Assembly: GCF_029227915.1 (NCBI RefSeq)
Contig: NC_079879.1
Location: forward strand, 3,782,001-3,846,000
Direction of reading: 5' to 3'
Source of the DNA: Hydractinia symbiolongicarpus
Lineage: Eukaryota > Cnidaria > Hydrozoa > Anthoathecata > Hydractiniidae
DNA length: 64,000 bases
The notes beneath the pieces were generated by a model, which made no database searches, was not told where the DNA came from, and worked only from the letters and a program-made list of their open reading frames with translations. Shown piece after piece: positions 48,212 through 61,766 of the stretch. Numbering within the stretch: position 1 is the stretch's first letter; every line of letters starts with the position of its first letter. Position numbers and translations under genes: made by a program.

Positions 48212-50156
48212 AGTTGCAAAGTTTTTTTTTAATCAAATTTCAAATAATTTACGTATGTTAAAGAAGTTATACACTCAACAATTTTCATCCTTTCAAACCC
48301 TGTAAAGAATAGTTGCTATACATTTGTTTTTTATTTTAGTTATTATTTATTTCAAATTTAGGCATTGTGTTTTTCTTCGTATTTTCATATTTTCTGTGTA
48401 TCTATTTTAGTTTGAACCTTGTTTGATGCAAAAAGTTCCAAACAATTCTATCAGGGTTTTTTGTCATCCTGCGAAAACTTAACAGGCGACCCATAAAATT
48501 TTCCAGTGGAACAAGTAAGCGAAAAAGAGAAGGTATTTACATCGTATTTTGGAAATCGAACATAGAAATTTTACACCATTGATAGTTGGTACCAATGGAG
48601 TTCTTTGAAATGAGTGCAGCAAGTTTCTATCTATGCTAGCGAAAAAATTGTCGGAAACAAACAATGCAAATTATGGAGCTGTAATAACGGGGCTTAGAAC
48701 TCGACTCTCAATGGAAATAACTCGTGGCTCACTACTGTCTAAGAGGTTCGAGAGTCCCATTCAGACAATATGAGAATATTGGGGACTAAGGTCTCGACAC
48801 CGTTGTTAGTGGTGTTTGAAGTAACTTTTCCAATTTGTAGTAAGTTTCTGTGCGATTTCGACTTTTTTGGCCTCAATAGCGTCTCTTATGGCCTTATTCG
48901 TTCAATATATCTACTCATTTTTCCTATTGTGATATTCTTCAGCTATTTATGTATGTGTCTGTTTTTTAGCTATTATATTTAACACTCACCTGTATATATA
49001 TATAGAACACATTTAGAATAACTTACTTAAAAATAAAAAATTTATAAAAAGAAATGGTCATGTGATAGTAGTAAAAGTCACTTATATATCACGTGGCTAA
49101 AAAGGGTAGGATAATTTAGTGTCAACTGGAAACATCCGATTTCCCGATTAGCCATCGTTAAAGAACAACAATGTCACTCCATCGCGGTTTATAAAAAAAA
49201 AATACGTAGTTTTGCTTAATCAAAAATTTTCGTAAATATAACCAGCTTATAATACTGTGAAATTGAGTCCTCCATGAATGAAGTGCTAGCCGTTTCTGAT
49301 GTATAGGGATGGAATTGATATAAATGCGAAATACTCTCCACCGTAGTAGCTTTTTATAATAATTGCCTATAATAATGAGGAAATGGGCTTCGCTTTGCCC
49401 CGCAAAAAGTAGTCTCAAATTGTGGCATTATATTTAATAACAGAACAAAAACTTTGCCACACCTAGCTATAGCTTTGATAGCTAGCTAGCTAAGGATAAA
49501 ATAATTTTATTTTAAACATCTTAAAAATTTTAGCTGAATAATTTTTATAAGCAAGTGAATTGCGAAGGCCAGGATTAAAATTAGATAAAAAGTTAAGGAA
49601 CATGCTGAGAATATTTCTGGTCTTACATCTACGGCTATGATCCCTTCTCTTCACACTTAGCTAGCACCTTTCCCAGTTGAACTATGGTGAAAGTTTTTCC
49701 AGAAACACAATATGCTTTAGCGTGATAAATCAACCACTGATAAACACGATACAGAGGTCAAGGTCTGGTTCACCTTTTCAGACATTTGTTTGTAAAATAA
49801 TTTATAGGTGCTAAACACAACCAGGTAAGAAACTTGTGATCAAGAAGGGCCTAGGAATCTAATGCCTGTCCCAAGAGGTTAGGACTTATTCTATTTGTTT
49901 ATCGCTTAAATGCGTTATATATTATATAGCTAGCTACATTACATGTTTTCTTTGGTTCATACATTTTCGGGATCTTTAACATAATATCTTTTTGATAATT
50001 TCATTTTAGATGTAAATCCTTTTTTGTGGTCTTTTCAGACCCAAATCTTGTTTCGAAACGTGACCTAGCTAGCTTACATGTGAGTCGCATATATTATGAC
50101 GCGTGAATAAATTATTTATGTCAAATGTAAACCAATCACATTACAGAACTCACCAG

Positions 50157-50222
50157 CCTGTACCAGGGGTTTCTTTGCCGCGGCGTCGATGTCAAAAAGG
50201 CAAGAACCCCTGGGTACGGGGT
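50157..50222. repeat. Inverted repeat (hairpin) with GC-rich stem
   Basis: GTACCAGGGGTTTCTTTGCC is answered by GGCAAGAACCCCTGGGTAC about 26 bp later. It is much GC-richer than its surroundings; possibly a relic of a small element. Confidence 0.6.
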
Positions 50223-50816
50223 TGGTAATAAAGAGGCTTCTCTTGTAAACATGTTTTTAAAAATCGGATTTGACTTTCCTAAGCTCTTAAAAATTCTCCA
50301 GTTAAGAACACAATAAGAACAACTTCATCAATAAAAACACATCCACCTTCAGCTCAAATTTAGACATTCTTATCAAATTGTAAATTCACGAAATAAATTT
50401 CGGATATATATATAGTTAATATAAGGACAATTTTCTTTTCATTATAATTCGATTTCATTACAGATATAAAATATCTTGTATCTTCAATTTTATTTTTCTT
50501 CTTATCATCAATAAATTTTTGTTAATTTCTTCTTAAAGGCGAGAATAATTAAAACTGTTTTGACGAAATAGAAAACACAATTTTAATCGTCCGTGCACGT
50601 ATAACATATAAAATGTATCAAGGGAATGATAAAAGTTCATTACCCATGTCTTTTGTAGAAGTAAGTTTTTAAATGACGCAAGGGCTTTTGTAAAAACACG
50701 CAAAAGACAAATAAATTATACCCTATTGCCACGCATATAAGCCTACACTGTTTGTATTTTTTTGTCGTTTATTTTCACAACCTCAGTGTTTTAAGTATAA
50801 AACAAGAAAGGTGGCT

Positions 50817-50979
50817 ACCGTAAAACCTCTAATTTCGTGCGCCATTGAATTAATGCAGATGTCCTAATTATTAGTGCGGTTTTGAAATGCTAAAAAGCTA
50901 ATTTATCCCCTCTAATTATTAGTGCGGCATAGCCAAAATAATTATTTTTTCTGTCGCACTAAATTAGAGGTTTTACGGT
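50817..50979. mobile_element. MITE with 19-bp perfect terminal inverted repeats
   Basis: Both ends read ACCGTAAAACCTCTAATTT (one as the reverse complement). The 163-bp body contains two further CTAATTATTAGTGCGG copies. No coding capacity. A target duplication is not clear. Confidence 0.75.
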
Positions 50980-52522
50980 GAAGAACTGTGGAACTGTTCT
51001 ATTTCTTTGACAGCGACTAGATGCAGCATGATATGGTAAAAGAACAATAGCTTTCCGCACACCCTTTTCATACGACCAACCCAAGGTTTCTTTTAAAACA
51101 GAAGTTAATGTAAAATTATAAGTTTGTACAAAGTTGGAGGTCGTGAAAGCTACTTATTCTCTTCATTATTGCATATTTAATAAATGAGTATAACTGCTGA
51201 CTCAGAAAGTTAAAGTGGAACAAAACTGTTTATATGTGCCTTCAAACTCTTTCTATGTGCCTGAAGGCTAATATTTTCAGGAAAGAAAGATTGTATTGAA
51301 TACACTGACTGAAAAATCTATCTGTTTGAACGGCTGAAAAAGGTTACTGCCACCTTAAGACAAAGTTTAAATTAGAAGAGAAAGTATATAATTAATAAAC
51401 TTTTGATATCATAGATTTTTATAAAATATTTAAAAAGCAAGAAATAATAAAAGAATTATTATCCGGGAAAAATTGAGGCAAAATAAAAACGGCGAGGAAA
51501 ATGTAAAAAGAAAAGAAAAATAAGAATATCATGCAGCCATTGATTTCATCTTTTGAACGCATGGCGCCTGACCTTTAAACCCGATCAACTGCGCATGCAT
51601 AAGCAACGGGAAACATGTAATGATTTAGAAGAAAATTGTCCCGGCCTTTCTCTCACCTGTAAACTAATACAGAATTAGTTGAATAAAGTCAATAGCCGCA
51701 CATTTAATTAGATAAAATAATTTCACGTGCCAAAAATTTCAATAATTTTGTCAAACGGATTATTTTCTGATAAGGTACGTCGTTAAAGTACATGATAATG
51801 CAAGCGAGTGTTTTCGAATACTATTTTTGATGTTATGTTTTACTGCATTGTTTACTTACGTTTTACTGCATTATTTTAATAAAAAATGATGGTGTCGCCC
51901 TTTTTCTGTAAAAAGCATGAGACAGACTGTGGGATCTAGTCCTTTTTAAGTTGAATCAGTATTCAAAGTTTCACCACTATAATATTTTTCGGATAAAATT
52001 TTAATTCACTCACTGCTTAAAATTTAATATTGAAAACCGTTGAAAGCAATAATGCTTGGTCATATGCTTCTCAGTAAGATAAACTCAAGACGAAATAAAA
52101 AACAAGGAAAAAAACTCAACAGTTAAAATGTTGGTGAGGTGAGTGGAATTTTCTTAAAAACTAAAAATGAAAAAAAATCCTATCTCGATACATATTGGAA
52201 TTTAATTTCAACTTGAAATTCCAAATTACTAGCTATTTAAAACTTTTAATACTTTTTTCCCTACTTTGAAACACAAACTAGCCCTAGAAACCGCATTAAT
52301 GAGACCCATTTTATTATGCACTTCATCTTAATTTGTAGTTATATTAGTTTTTCTGGCACTTAACTTGAACTAATCCGCGTTTAAACTTTAGAAAAAATAC
52401 TTTTCTATCCACAGCAGACAAATTTACCATTTTAATTTTATGTAGTAAGGTATGTCCGTAAGATCATTTCAATAAAGTTCTTATTTTTAAGATCACTTCG
52501 ACAACGCTTATCACATTTTTAG

Positions 52523-54136
52523 AGCGGCGTATTCGATTTTTTTCCTCTTCATTTGGTGTTACTTGTCACTTGGATACATCACACGCCTGCATTGTCGTCG
52601 CCATGGAAATTTCTCCATCATTAAATTAAACACAAGGTTTAATGGTATTGCGGAGAAATCTATGGATGGTTTGACAAGATCTGAATGCGTTTTATCATGT
52701 CTGACATGCGATAGTTGCTCGTTTGTCAATTATCACGCAACGAATCTTGCGTGCGAGTTAATGAACTCCGAAGGAAATGAAACACCAGAAGAAGGTTGGC
52801 AATTTTTGTCAACAAATTATGGAACGAGAAATGTAAGTGGCGAATATTGTTTCTGTCCAGTATTTGGTAAACTTTTTTTTTCGGGAAACAGAAAGAGCTA
52901 GAAAAATATGCTTTGATCTTAAAGCATGGAGATAAAAAATCTGAAAATAATTAATACAATAATTTATTGCCTCAATAAAAGTTCGTACTTGCAACAAAAC
53001 CTGTAATTTGTTTTAGAGGGGACCAATCTGCCGTTCAATTAGTCCGTGTGCTCTCACAGAAGCTTGTGTTGATACTTGCTTTGAAGACGATCAAGTGGGC
53101 TACAAGTGCATACGTAAGTACCATCTTCATCAACTTTATACTGCCTCAGTGTTTGAAAGATACTAAAAAATAAAAAAAAAACCGGACGTTTTTTTCCCCA
53201 CTTTAATTGGCCACAAAACCGGGAGATGTTGTACAAAAATTAACTATTTATTCTTACAAAAAACATGCCTAAAGCCACCTAACACTTCAAGTTAATTTGA
53301 AAAAAAAAAACAGCGTACAAACACGCGTACAGGTTAAAGTAAAAAATTATCACGTTAACATGAAATAATAAGCATTATCCAAAATTTAGACGAGTCTTTA
53401 GCATGTTCTAAATTATGCTAAAATACTGACAAAAAATAATAATTATTTCTGAAGTTAAGCATCCCTCCCTCCACATCCGAACATTCCAGAAATGTGCATT
53501 AGAGAGGAAGCCAAAAAATTACAAAGGTAGTCCAGAAATTACAAAGAAAGCCAACTATTTTTGATATGTTACAAGAAAGATTAATTTTTGGTGAAAAACA
53601 TCAGTATTTAGGTTTCGTTTATATTGTGTTAATGGGAGGTATTTTCTTGTTCATTCTTCGATAAGACAGCCTCGAATTGCTACGGTTGCTGTGATGTAAA
53701 ATTCGGTAAATCTTTATTTGGTAGGTTGGTATAACTATTTCTGTCTTCATTTTTTTCAGCCAATCAGTTTAAAAAATTGCCTCCTGCGATTATGGGAGCG
53801 TATCCGCATGATGTTTCACACCCAATAGGTTACTTACAGGACGGGAAAGATTATACTTACGCTGGAGCTCTGGGTGCTACCAACAGTCACTTTGTCATAC
53901 ATTTCAGTACGACAATACCCGTTCGATTTGTAACGATTCGTTTGCAATCGACTGTTCAAAAGGGTGTAATCACAGTTGATAATAAAATTTGTTCATGAAT
54001 ACCAGAGTTGGCTGGTGTTGAGTTTGTCGTGGAATGCAATTCATATTTATCCGGTCGAATAATTGTTTTCAGACATCTACTGGGCTCTTCACAATCATTG
54101 GCTGTGAACGAGTGGTATGTTTATGGTGACTTATAA
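52523..54136 (+). CDS. Secreted PAN-EGF-F5/8C mosaic protein, three exons seen (52523-52832, 53017-53113, 53760-54136)
   Basis: Exon 1 follows TTTTTAG, encodes a hydrophobic signal-like stretch and a PAN/apple module (CVLSCLTCDSCSFVNY, ACELMNSEG), and ends N|GTAAGT. Exon 2 (TTTTAG to C|GTAAGT) is a short EGF-like module with five cysteines (CRSISPC...C..C...C). Exon 3, after TTTTTTCAG, encodes a discoidin (F5/8 type C) domain from GAYPHDVSHP to NEWYVYG and ends at TAA 54134-54136. All joins keep frame. A TGA at 53996-53998, probably replacing tryptophan, cuts the last domain in half, so this allele is likely null or truncated. The ATG is not visible and should lie in an upstream exon. An AATAAA lies at 54406-54411. 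Likely an extracellular adhesion or matrix protein. Confidence 0.68.
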
Positions 54137-54993
54137 ACAAATCAAATAAGAAAATACAGCAATATTAATTGGGCTTCTGCTACATAACAAAGTTTTATTT
54201 TTTTTTTGACAAAATTCAAGGAAAGGTATCGTTAGTTAATGGTGTTGAGTACAACAGAAGCACTTTTTAACTTTGATGGATGTTGTGCTGAAGTTTTTGA
54301 CCAAAAAGTGTTGAACATGATAAAGCGTAAAAAAATCAAATTAACTATACAGTTGTATCAACATAACTGATTTAGAAAATTTAACCCTTTTCAATGAAAA
54401 AGCCAATAAAAGATGAAAAATTGTATATATATTTTGTATGTGAGATTTTTGTGATGAATATGTTGCACCTTGTAGATAATTATTTAAAAGTTCGTTTTTT
54501 TACACATTAATACAGGTCGAAGAAAAAATCTTTAAAAATCTTTTTCTTGTAAAGTATTTTTTTTTTAGCTTGAAAATAAAAAATAAGTAAATAAATAAAT
54601 AAATAAAAATTGCTTTCTTCGGCATTATTGGTAGGATATAATATTAATTCAATTTTTAATCATTAAAGGTCATCATATGTTGTCTGTTGAATACAACTTT
54701 CCGCTTCAATTGTGGGGGACGAGAGGGGGGAGGGAGGAAATGAATTCATTGAACGTTTATGCTGTTTTGAATTGTTGTCGAAGCTATATAAATCATTTAT
54801 CAATATATATCGACTGTAAAACTCTTAATTATTAAAATTAGTTTTTTTAATCTAATTTGCTTTAACGAGCTTACTTTTCCTCATTGCACGCTATGTCGAC
54901 TTTGAAAGTACGCTATAGTATTTTTTGTTTAAAATGAATGAAAATTAATTTATGTGTAAAAAATTGAATAACAACAGAAAAACAATAATGGCA
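54137..54993. other. 3' UTR and intergenic DNA
   Basis: Probably includes the 3' untranslated region of the PAN-EGF-F5/8C gene to about 54430, then AT-rich DNA with an (AAAT)n run near 54590 up to the transposon at 54994. Confidence 0.4.
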
Positions 54994-55020
54994 CTCGGGC
55001 AACTTACGGACAGTCTCCAA
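54994..55020 (+). repeat. Left terminal inverted repeat
   Basis: Starts CTCGGGCAACTTACGGACAG; 27 bp identical to the reverse complement of 61767-61793. Confidence 0.95.
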
Positions 55021-55500
55021 AACGTGGTTTTACTAAGCGCACCAACCTGACTGATAATAAAACATCCTGGTTTTTTTTATTCGTTCAGGTGAAGGATCGA
55101 TTTTTGAAAAAAAGCTGTTTAAAATTTTTTAGTTGTATTTAAGTCGATATAGCCTCGCTTTCGTGATTTTATTCACCTTTTTAATTCGGTAAAACCCATA
55201 TAAATAAATACGCGATCAACTATAAACGGCTTTTTTTTAAGTCGTCGACATATTATCTGTGGATTAAAAAAATATCCGATGACGCCACATACCCCTAAGT
55301 GGTGCGAACTGTAAAACACGACGTTTTCTTTGATTTTTCGTCATTTTCAGTACTTTGACGTCATTTTTACTACGGTGTCGGATTTTTTTCCCGTTATATT
55401 AAAAGACGCGCAAAAACTGCGGGAAAAGAAAAACATAAATATGGTAGCTTCAGCGGGAAATTTTTTTTGTGGAATAAAGTAAGAACGAATAACGAATATC

Positions 55501-58500
55501 ATGGCAAACGTTTTTGAATGCGCTTTTATGCGTGCTGAAGTATTGAATGGGATGAAAAATATAAGTCATCATCACTGTGACTTGCGTTTTTCAAATTTTA
55601 TGGCGATGTTTCCTGATGTATCCATAACGAAAAATCATTTTGACAGAAAGTCCAAGGAACTTACTGCGTTTGTGAGAAAAAAAAAGTGGAACGGTAAAGT
55701 AAGGGAAAAATACCTAGATGATTTTTCTCAAGACAATTGGAAGAAACTCAAAGATAATGAGAAGATTAGGCATACTATACATGCATGTCAAGCATGCAGT
55801 TTATTAGAAAAAAATAAAAATACATTTCCTGTTTCAACATCACACAGAACAAAAAAAATCAACAATGTTAAAAAACCATTAACAGATATATCAAACACTG
55901 TAAATAGTACGAATAATAAAACTCCAACTACAACAAATAATACGTCCACACCTGTAAATGTAACATATAACAACATATCAACGATTACTACTCCAAACAG
56001 TATCAACACAACACCAGTTCATCCAATCACCATAAATTTGACAATTCCTCAAACAAAGACTGACATGTCATATATGAAAACAACGGCAGAATCTGTACTT
56101 AATAGTATCAACTCAAAATGGGACAGTATATATGACACTCCATTCACAAAGGTTCTCACAAAGGTCAAATCAGCTAATATTGCTCAAGTGAAGTCCAAGT
56201 CTGATAAAAAGAAAGAGCTTAGAGAACGGAATAAAATAATAAAAAAATCCTTGGAAAAAAAATGTTTTGGTGAAAATAAAGCAACAGACACAATCTTTGG
56301 CATCAGACAATCAAAAGCTTCCTACAAAAAATCAAGATCGATTCAATACTTTGAAAGTAAAGAAAATTCAATTAAAAGAATGATAGGTATAGCTATATAT
56401 ATTTTTTAATTTTAATCTTTCACCTGTACTGTATCTCCATTCACCTACAGGCACTGGTTTTTCTTGAATGGTATTATTTTATTGTTGCATTTTTTGAATA
56501 TAAATTTATAAATAATTATATACACGCATATATATATATATAAACAAATATTAAAATGAAAAAATAAGCAATCAACATATATCATGATGAAGTATATAAC
56601 CCCACGAAATTAACACGCAGAAATAATTAAAACTATGTTATGAAAATAAGTTGCTGTGTGAATAAATGCAAAAAAAATAGCAAAAATAAATAAAACCTTA
56701 GGTTCGTAGAATTCAGTCTCGCAAATCATTATTGACTAAACTAAAAACTGTAAAAATTATTTTAAACAAAATATATTAAGGAGTTGTTTCTAACCATAGG
56801 GCGGACAAAATTACAACAAAATCAAGACGTAGATGACACACCAATCAAGAAAAAACGACATAGTCCAGATCCAAACAAATTAAATTTCGATCGTCATGCT
56901 CTACTTGAAGAAGTGTTAGGAATGGATGTTGGTAGTAAGGTATATCTTCATGTATCTGTTAACATTTGTGTTGAACACATTGCCATTTATATCATTGTCC
57001 AATTTTGAACAAAAAAATAACTTGTGTGACACATCGATTTATTTCCTCTTGCAGATAAATTACTCTGACTTGGCCCGAAAATATCATATACCTGGAACTA
57101 CTGGAAATACAGTTGTTAAGGAATTTCTCGAAGATAACGGTGTTGATTTATCAAAATTTGCAAACAATTTTGTTAACCCATGCAAATATCGTCGAAAATA
57201 TGAAAAGTTTCCAGGTGAGTACCTAAAAAAAAGAAGAATTGATATATAATGTACGCTTCCAACATTGTTTCTTGTCATCAAATCTGTATAATTTATAGCA
57301 AAAGATTCTTAAATTCTTTCAAGTGTTACAGTAGATTTCTGTGTGTAGAACAATGTTTACCTAAAACACATTGCATCTTCACAATACTTTTAGAAATATG
57401 TATTATACAAAAAGAGGATGTATATATCGTAGCGTTTGTACAATCAACTTAACATTCCTTGTTCAGAAAGAGAGATATTGAGAACATTTCATTTTTTACA
57501 GATGGAAGTGGAGTGTCGGTTCCTATGCCCCCTACATTTGAAAAAATAAAAGAGGAGATACTGAAGAAGATTGAATCTGGAGATATTCTATTAGGATCTT
57601 TGGTTGAGCCAAAAAAATATAAAAAAGCTGTGATAAAGAATGGAGTGATTTTCAATGAAGAATTCACAGTATCTGGTCGTTGTATACCACTGAGTGACAT
57701 TCGCAGAAAGATTTTTGAAGAACATCAAAGTTTGGGGATTATGAGAAATCCAAAAGGTGCTTTGACAAGATACTTCATACTATGGTCTGATCATGCATCA
57801 CTTTTGAGTGCTGGCCATTTACTATTGACTGTCAAAGTTGTTTACGATGACAAGTTATTTTATACAGATGAGGAAATGTATGCAAAAACAGGTATGTCAT
57901 TTAGAAGTATTGTTATTGATCACCAAAATTCTAGATATCTAAAATCAAAAATATTTACTTTTTTTACTTTGATAGTAGACATTAAATGCCACTTAATAAT
58001 GTTCGCTAAATTAAATTTTAGGAATTTGTCATGATGTTCAAGAACTTGTGGAGCGTCCATCCGTTTATATTATTGGTTTTGCCCAGGATAGCATTGCAGA
58101 GAAGCTTTCATATGTCGAAACCAGACTTAATGACATTAGAAAATTGTCTGACCCATTAATTGTCAATGATAAGAAAGTGGTTGATGTGATAAGGTTTTTT
58201 CATGGTATGTTGATGGAATTCAATTCACACAAGTTTAATCTGCATAATGCAACAATTTATTTAAAAAAGGATAACAGGAATTCATTTATATTTTAGGTGA
58301 CCATCCTGAAATACAATACGAGAGTGGTAACTCTCATGGTGGAAACTTTCCCTGTCTTTGTGGATGCAAAAAATCAAGATTTACAGATATAGCCCATGTC
58401 TACAGTAACAAAATAGTGTCCTTGGAACAAAGAAGGAAGAAGGTACATAAATTTCAAAATAAGTTGTTCGTTATTTGTAATTTTGACAAAAAGTATAGAA

Positions 58501-60831
58501 AATTATTTATTCCAGGTAAATGAAACAAAATATGAATGACAAATTTATAGATTTCTATTACATAACATTAACTATTTTTAACTAACTATTTTTGATTATT
58601 TTAGGTAATATCAGGCCCAGCAGGACAACAACAAAAAGCTGTGTCTCCATTTCAACAACTCAATGTGGAGAAACTGGGTCTTGAAGTAAATTACAGAAAC
58701 CTTGACCGTGACTTACCAGTTCATCAAAAGTTGCACAAAAAGGACCTTGAACAGCTACTAAAAAATCATTTGACAGGTTAGGGCTATTTTATTTTTGATA
58801 AACTAAAATAACTTTTGCAAATTTTGGCCTTTTTCGCAAAAGTTTTATATAAGTTGATGTTAGTTGATATTTGTCTGAAAATTTTTCTACAAATAAAGCA
58901 AAAGAAAATCAGATATGTTGAGGAAAATTGAAAAGCATAAAAACAATTCTGATTTTATTTTCAAAATTACACTCATTAAAATTTATAAATTCAGTCAACA
59001 ATTTTTTTTAAAGGAATTATCCGTGTTCCAGCTCTTTGCTTTGGAAATGAACATAGTACAATGGAGTCCTTGAATCTTGCTAATTATGAAGTGATGCCGA
59101 TTGAACCACTGCATGATTGTAAAGGACATATCAAGAATTTGTGGGATGTTTTGCATGAAGTATTGACACCTCAAGAGAATAAAATTTTTCAACAGTCCCT
59201 AGATGCCACATATGGTTCGAAGGACAAGGTGAGAGGATCTGACTATCGGCTGTCATCAATAGTTGTTTACCAATCAATGCAAAGCACTTGCAGAAAGGAA
59301 ATCAAAGAGTTGTTGTACACATTGATGGAGCTAGTTCGGTTATCATATCTTAAATCCCAAAAAAGGTCCCCACGAATTATTCTACGATTACATAATATTA
59401 GTTTCCAGCATGCCATGTTGTGCCAAGATCTGTTTGGGCATAATCTATGTGATAATTAAATATATTTTGAAGTGCTTGACTTAATAAAAAGTCTGGTTTG
59501 ATATTCAAACATTAATCTTTCTAATTTTGTTTAAAATTTTAACATGTGATAAAAAGTGTATGATTGTCATTTTGTTTCGAAATAAACTTTTTTGAATTTT
59601 CAGATGAGAAAAGAAGTTGTTTTAACATTAACTTACCTCTACGGAAATATCAGGCACACTTGGAAAGAATTGCAGATTTTTTGCTCTATGGTAATGGTGT
59701 TTGGTGGCATAGAGAAAATGATATTATCATATTTCATGATGGAAAAGAGGATGATGATTTCAGAGTTGAAGGGCCTTTGATGACAAATTTCAAACAAGAC
59801 AACCTGCAATCAGTAGCAAAAGATGTAGAAGCTTGTTGGAAGAAATGCGTTGATCGTGGTATTGAATTGCCAATCACAAAGATAAATACTTTCGACGAAA
59901 ATGGAGATTTAATAGAATGCAAGGCACTTGAAGAAGTAAGTAATACGTCATTCTTGGCTTACTGTCTGTAGGATGGGTATATTAATAGCCCCCAACTCAA
60001 ATTCCTCTGTATCAAGTCTATCTCTACACTTTCTTACCCAATTATCCTCCTTCATTCTTGCAAGTGTCCTAACCAACTTAATCTACTTATATCTGGACAA
60101 CATCTATCTTTAATTCTACAGATACCTAGCCTGCTTCTTAGCTCATATGAACTCTTTCTTACTCTCAGACTGGCGTTACAAATCCAAAAGCAAACATAAC
60201 AAGTAATATCAAACTGATGGCTGATGATGATAATGCAGAATATGATAATGCGTATATATCACATGATAATAATGAAGAGATAGAAATGGAGATAGATATC
60301 ACATTAGAACAGCAACCTTCCTTATTGGATTTAGAAGTTGACCAAGCTGTTCATTTTAAGAAAGAAACATCAAACACAATTACATTGGAACAACAACCTT
60401 GCATAGCTGACTCAGTTACTAATCCTAAAAAAACTGCAGAAAATAGTAAGTTGGAAAAGATCTGTAGAGACAGACAGACGAAAGCTGACCAAAACCCAAT
60501 TCTTGAATCAGGTGTATGCAAGAACATAATGTATGTTCTTGGCTATTCAGATAAATTGAAGGACTTCGACCGTCATCATATGTCATATAAGCTGACTAAA
60601 AGTGAACATTCAAGAAAAAAATGTAGAGCATTTATCATTCATTTTCGTGAAAAAGTGATGGCTGTTCAGCATGAAGCAGAAAAAGCTACGAAAGATTGGG
60701 AAAAAGACTTCATAGCAAAAAATTTTAAGATGCCGAATACAGAAGAGCTTAAATCAAATAAAATTTACATGGAGAAATATAAATTAAATTACCACGCCAA
60801 AAAAATTCTTGAACAATGGAAAAATATTTAG
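55501..60831 (+). CDS. Putative DDE-type transposase, 10 exons, 1168 residues
   Basis: Exons: 55501-56386, 56800-56939, 57055-57214, 57502-57891, 58022-58204, 58297-58442, 58605-58776, 59014-59448, 59604-59935, 60169-60831. All introns are GT-AG and every phase fits, giving 1168 codons from ATG to TAG without a stop. Residues 1-295: basic, with a low-complexity Asn/Thr stretch. 343-372: helix-turn-helix-like (YSDLARKYHIPGTTG). 490-501: WSDHASLLSAGH, a candidate first catalytic Asp. 606-610: CLCGC, possible zinc site. 650-690: SAP-like helices. 723-731: EPLHDCKGH, a candidate second catalytic segment. 838-948: conserved-looking WWHRENDIIIFHDG. C-terminus: acidic, then basic helices. I recall long uncharacterised cnidarian proteins with this order. 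Some carry an extra TE(S/N)xER-like segment between exons 8 and 9, not seen here. An AATAAA lies at 60910-60915. Confidence 0.78.
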
Positions 60832-61766
60832 TTTTTCAGCAAAAGGATCAATATGCGCTTTTAAATTTTAAGAAGCATATTTTTCAACAAATTAGCCAGA
60901 GCTAGCTAAAATAAAAACATTTGATATATATATATATACAAAACTTTTTTTCTGATACGTTTCGTATGGGAAATGTATTTTTATATTATTGTGGATCATC
61001 ATTTTGCACAAACGAAAAAACAAGAACAACACGAGAAGGAAATTAATACCTTTAAAAAGATATCAAAGTATTTGTTGTTGCTTTGACGGGCTTAATACGC
61101 AATAATCTTGTATTGTGCAAAACTTAGAAGAAATAGCTAGCTAGCTAACAGTCTTAAAAAGGTCCATTTTTACAATCCATTATGTGGGTTATATATCTGC
61201 ACCCTAAATCAAGAGAATACTAGCTAAACTGCTTTTCTAATTAAGCTACTCTTTCGTACAGAGGTAGGATTTGCACCCACAACTATTTAGCTAAGTAATC
61301 TGCAGTGATCTAAGAACTACATAAACAGTTTAATTTCTTGACTAACTGTTTTTATATTGTATATATCTATCTATGTATATATCTATGTATATAACAGCCA
61401 GAAAGGCTATGTATAGCTCTGACAGTTACAAAGTTTAGGTAAACACTTCCAGAAATATATAGCTAGCTTTTGCTATAGCTACTATATATATAATTTTGAC
61501 AGGTAGCTATAGGCAAATAGAATATAGAAAATTTCAAATATATAGAATAAATAATATTACAAACCTTGTTTTTACTGCGTGATCACAAATACCTTAACAG
61601 CCAAATGTATGGTACAACCAACCATTTCTGTCAACACAAAAACACAAAAATGGCGGCACCTTCTTGTCTTCTTCACAAACTTGAAACGACAAAAAGCACG
61701 TCAGATAGCAAAACGCGGTAGACGATTATGATAAAACGCGGTATACCCGTGTTTTACCCGAAATAA

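Larger units (their letters stand above)
48212..52522. other. Long intergenic stretch with a MITE and a hairpin
   Basis: No supported gene in 4.3 kb. It holds an inverted repeat near 50157-50222, a MITE at 50817-50979, TAGC-repeat tracts around 49485 and 49930, and AT-rich DNA. Confidence 0.5.

Noticed and set aside
55788-56009. Valine/leucine-rich minus-strand frame
   Set aside because: Antisense of the Asn/Thr low-complexity part of the transposase exon 1.
59229-59448. A GTGAGA donor at 59229 as the end of exon 8
   Set aside because: It would join exon 9 in the wrong phase and discard a conserved-looking coding stretch; the donor at 59449 keeps the frame.
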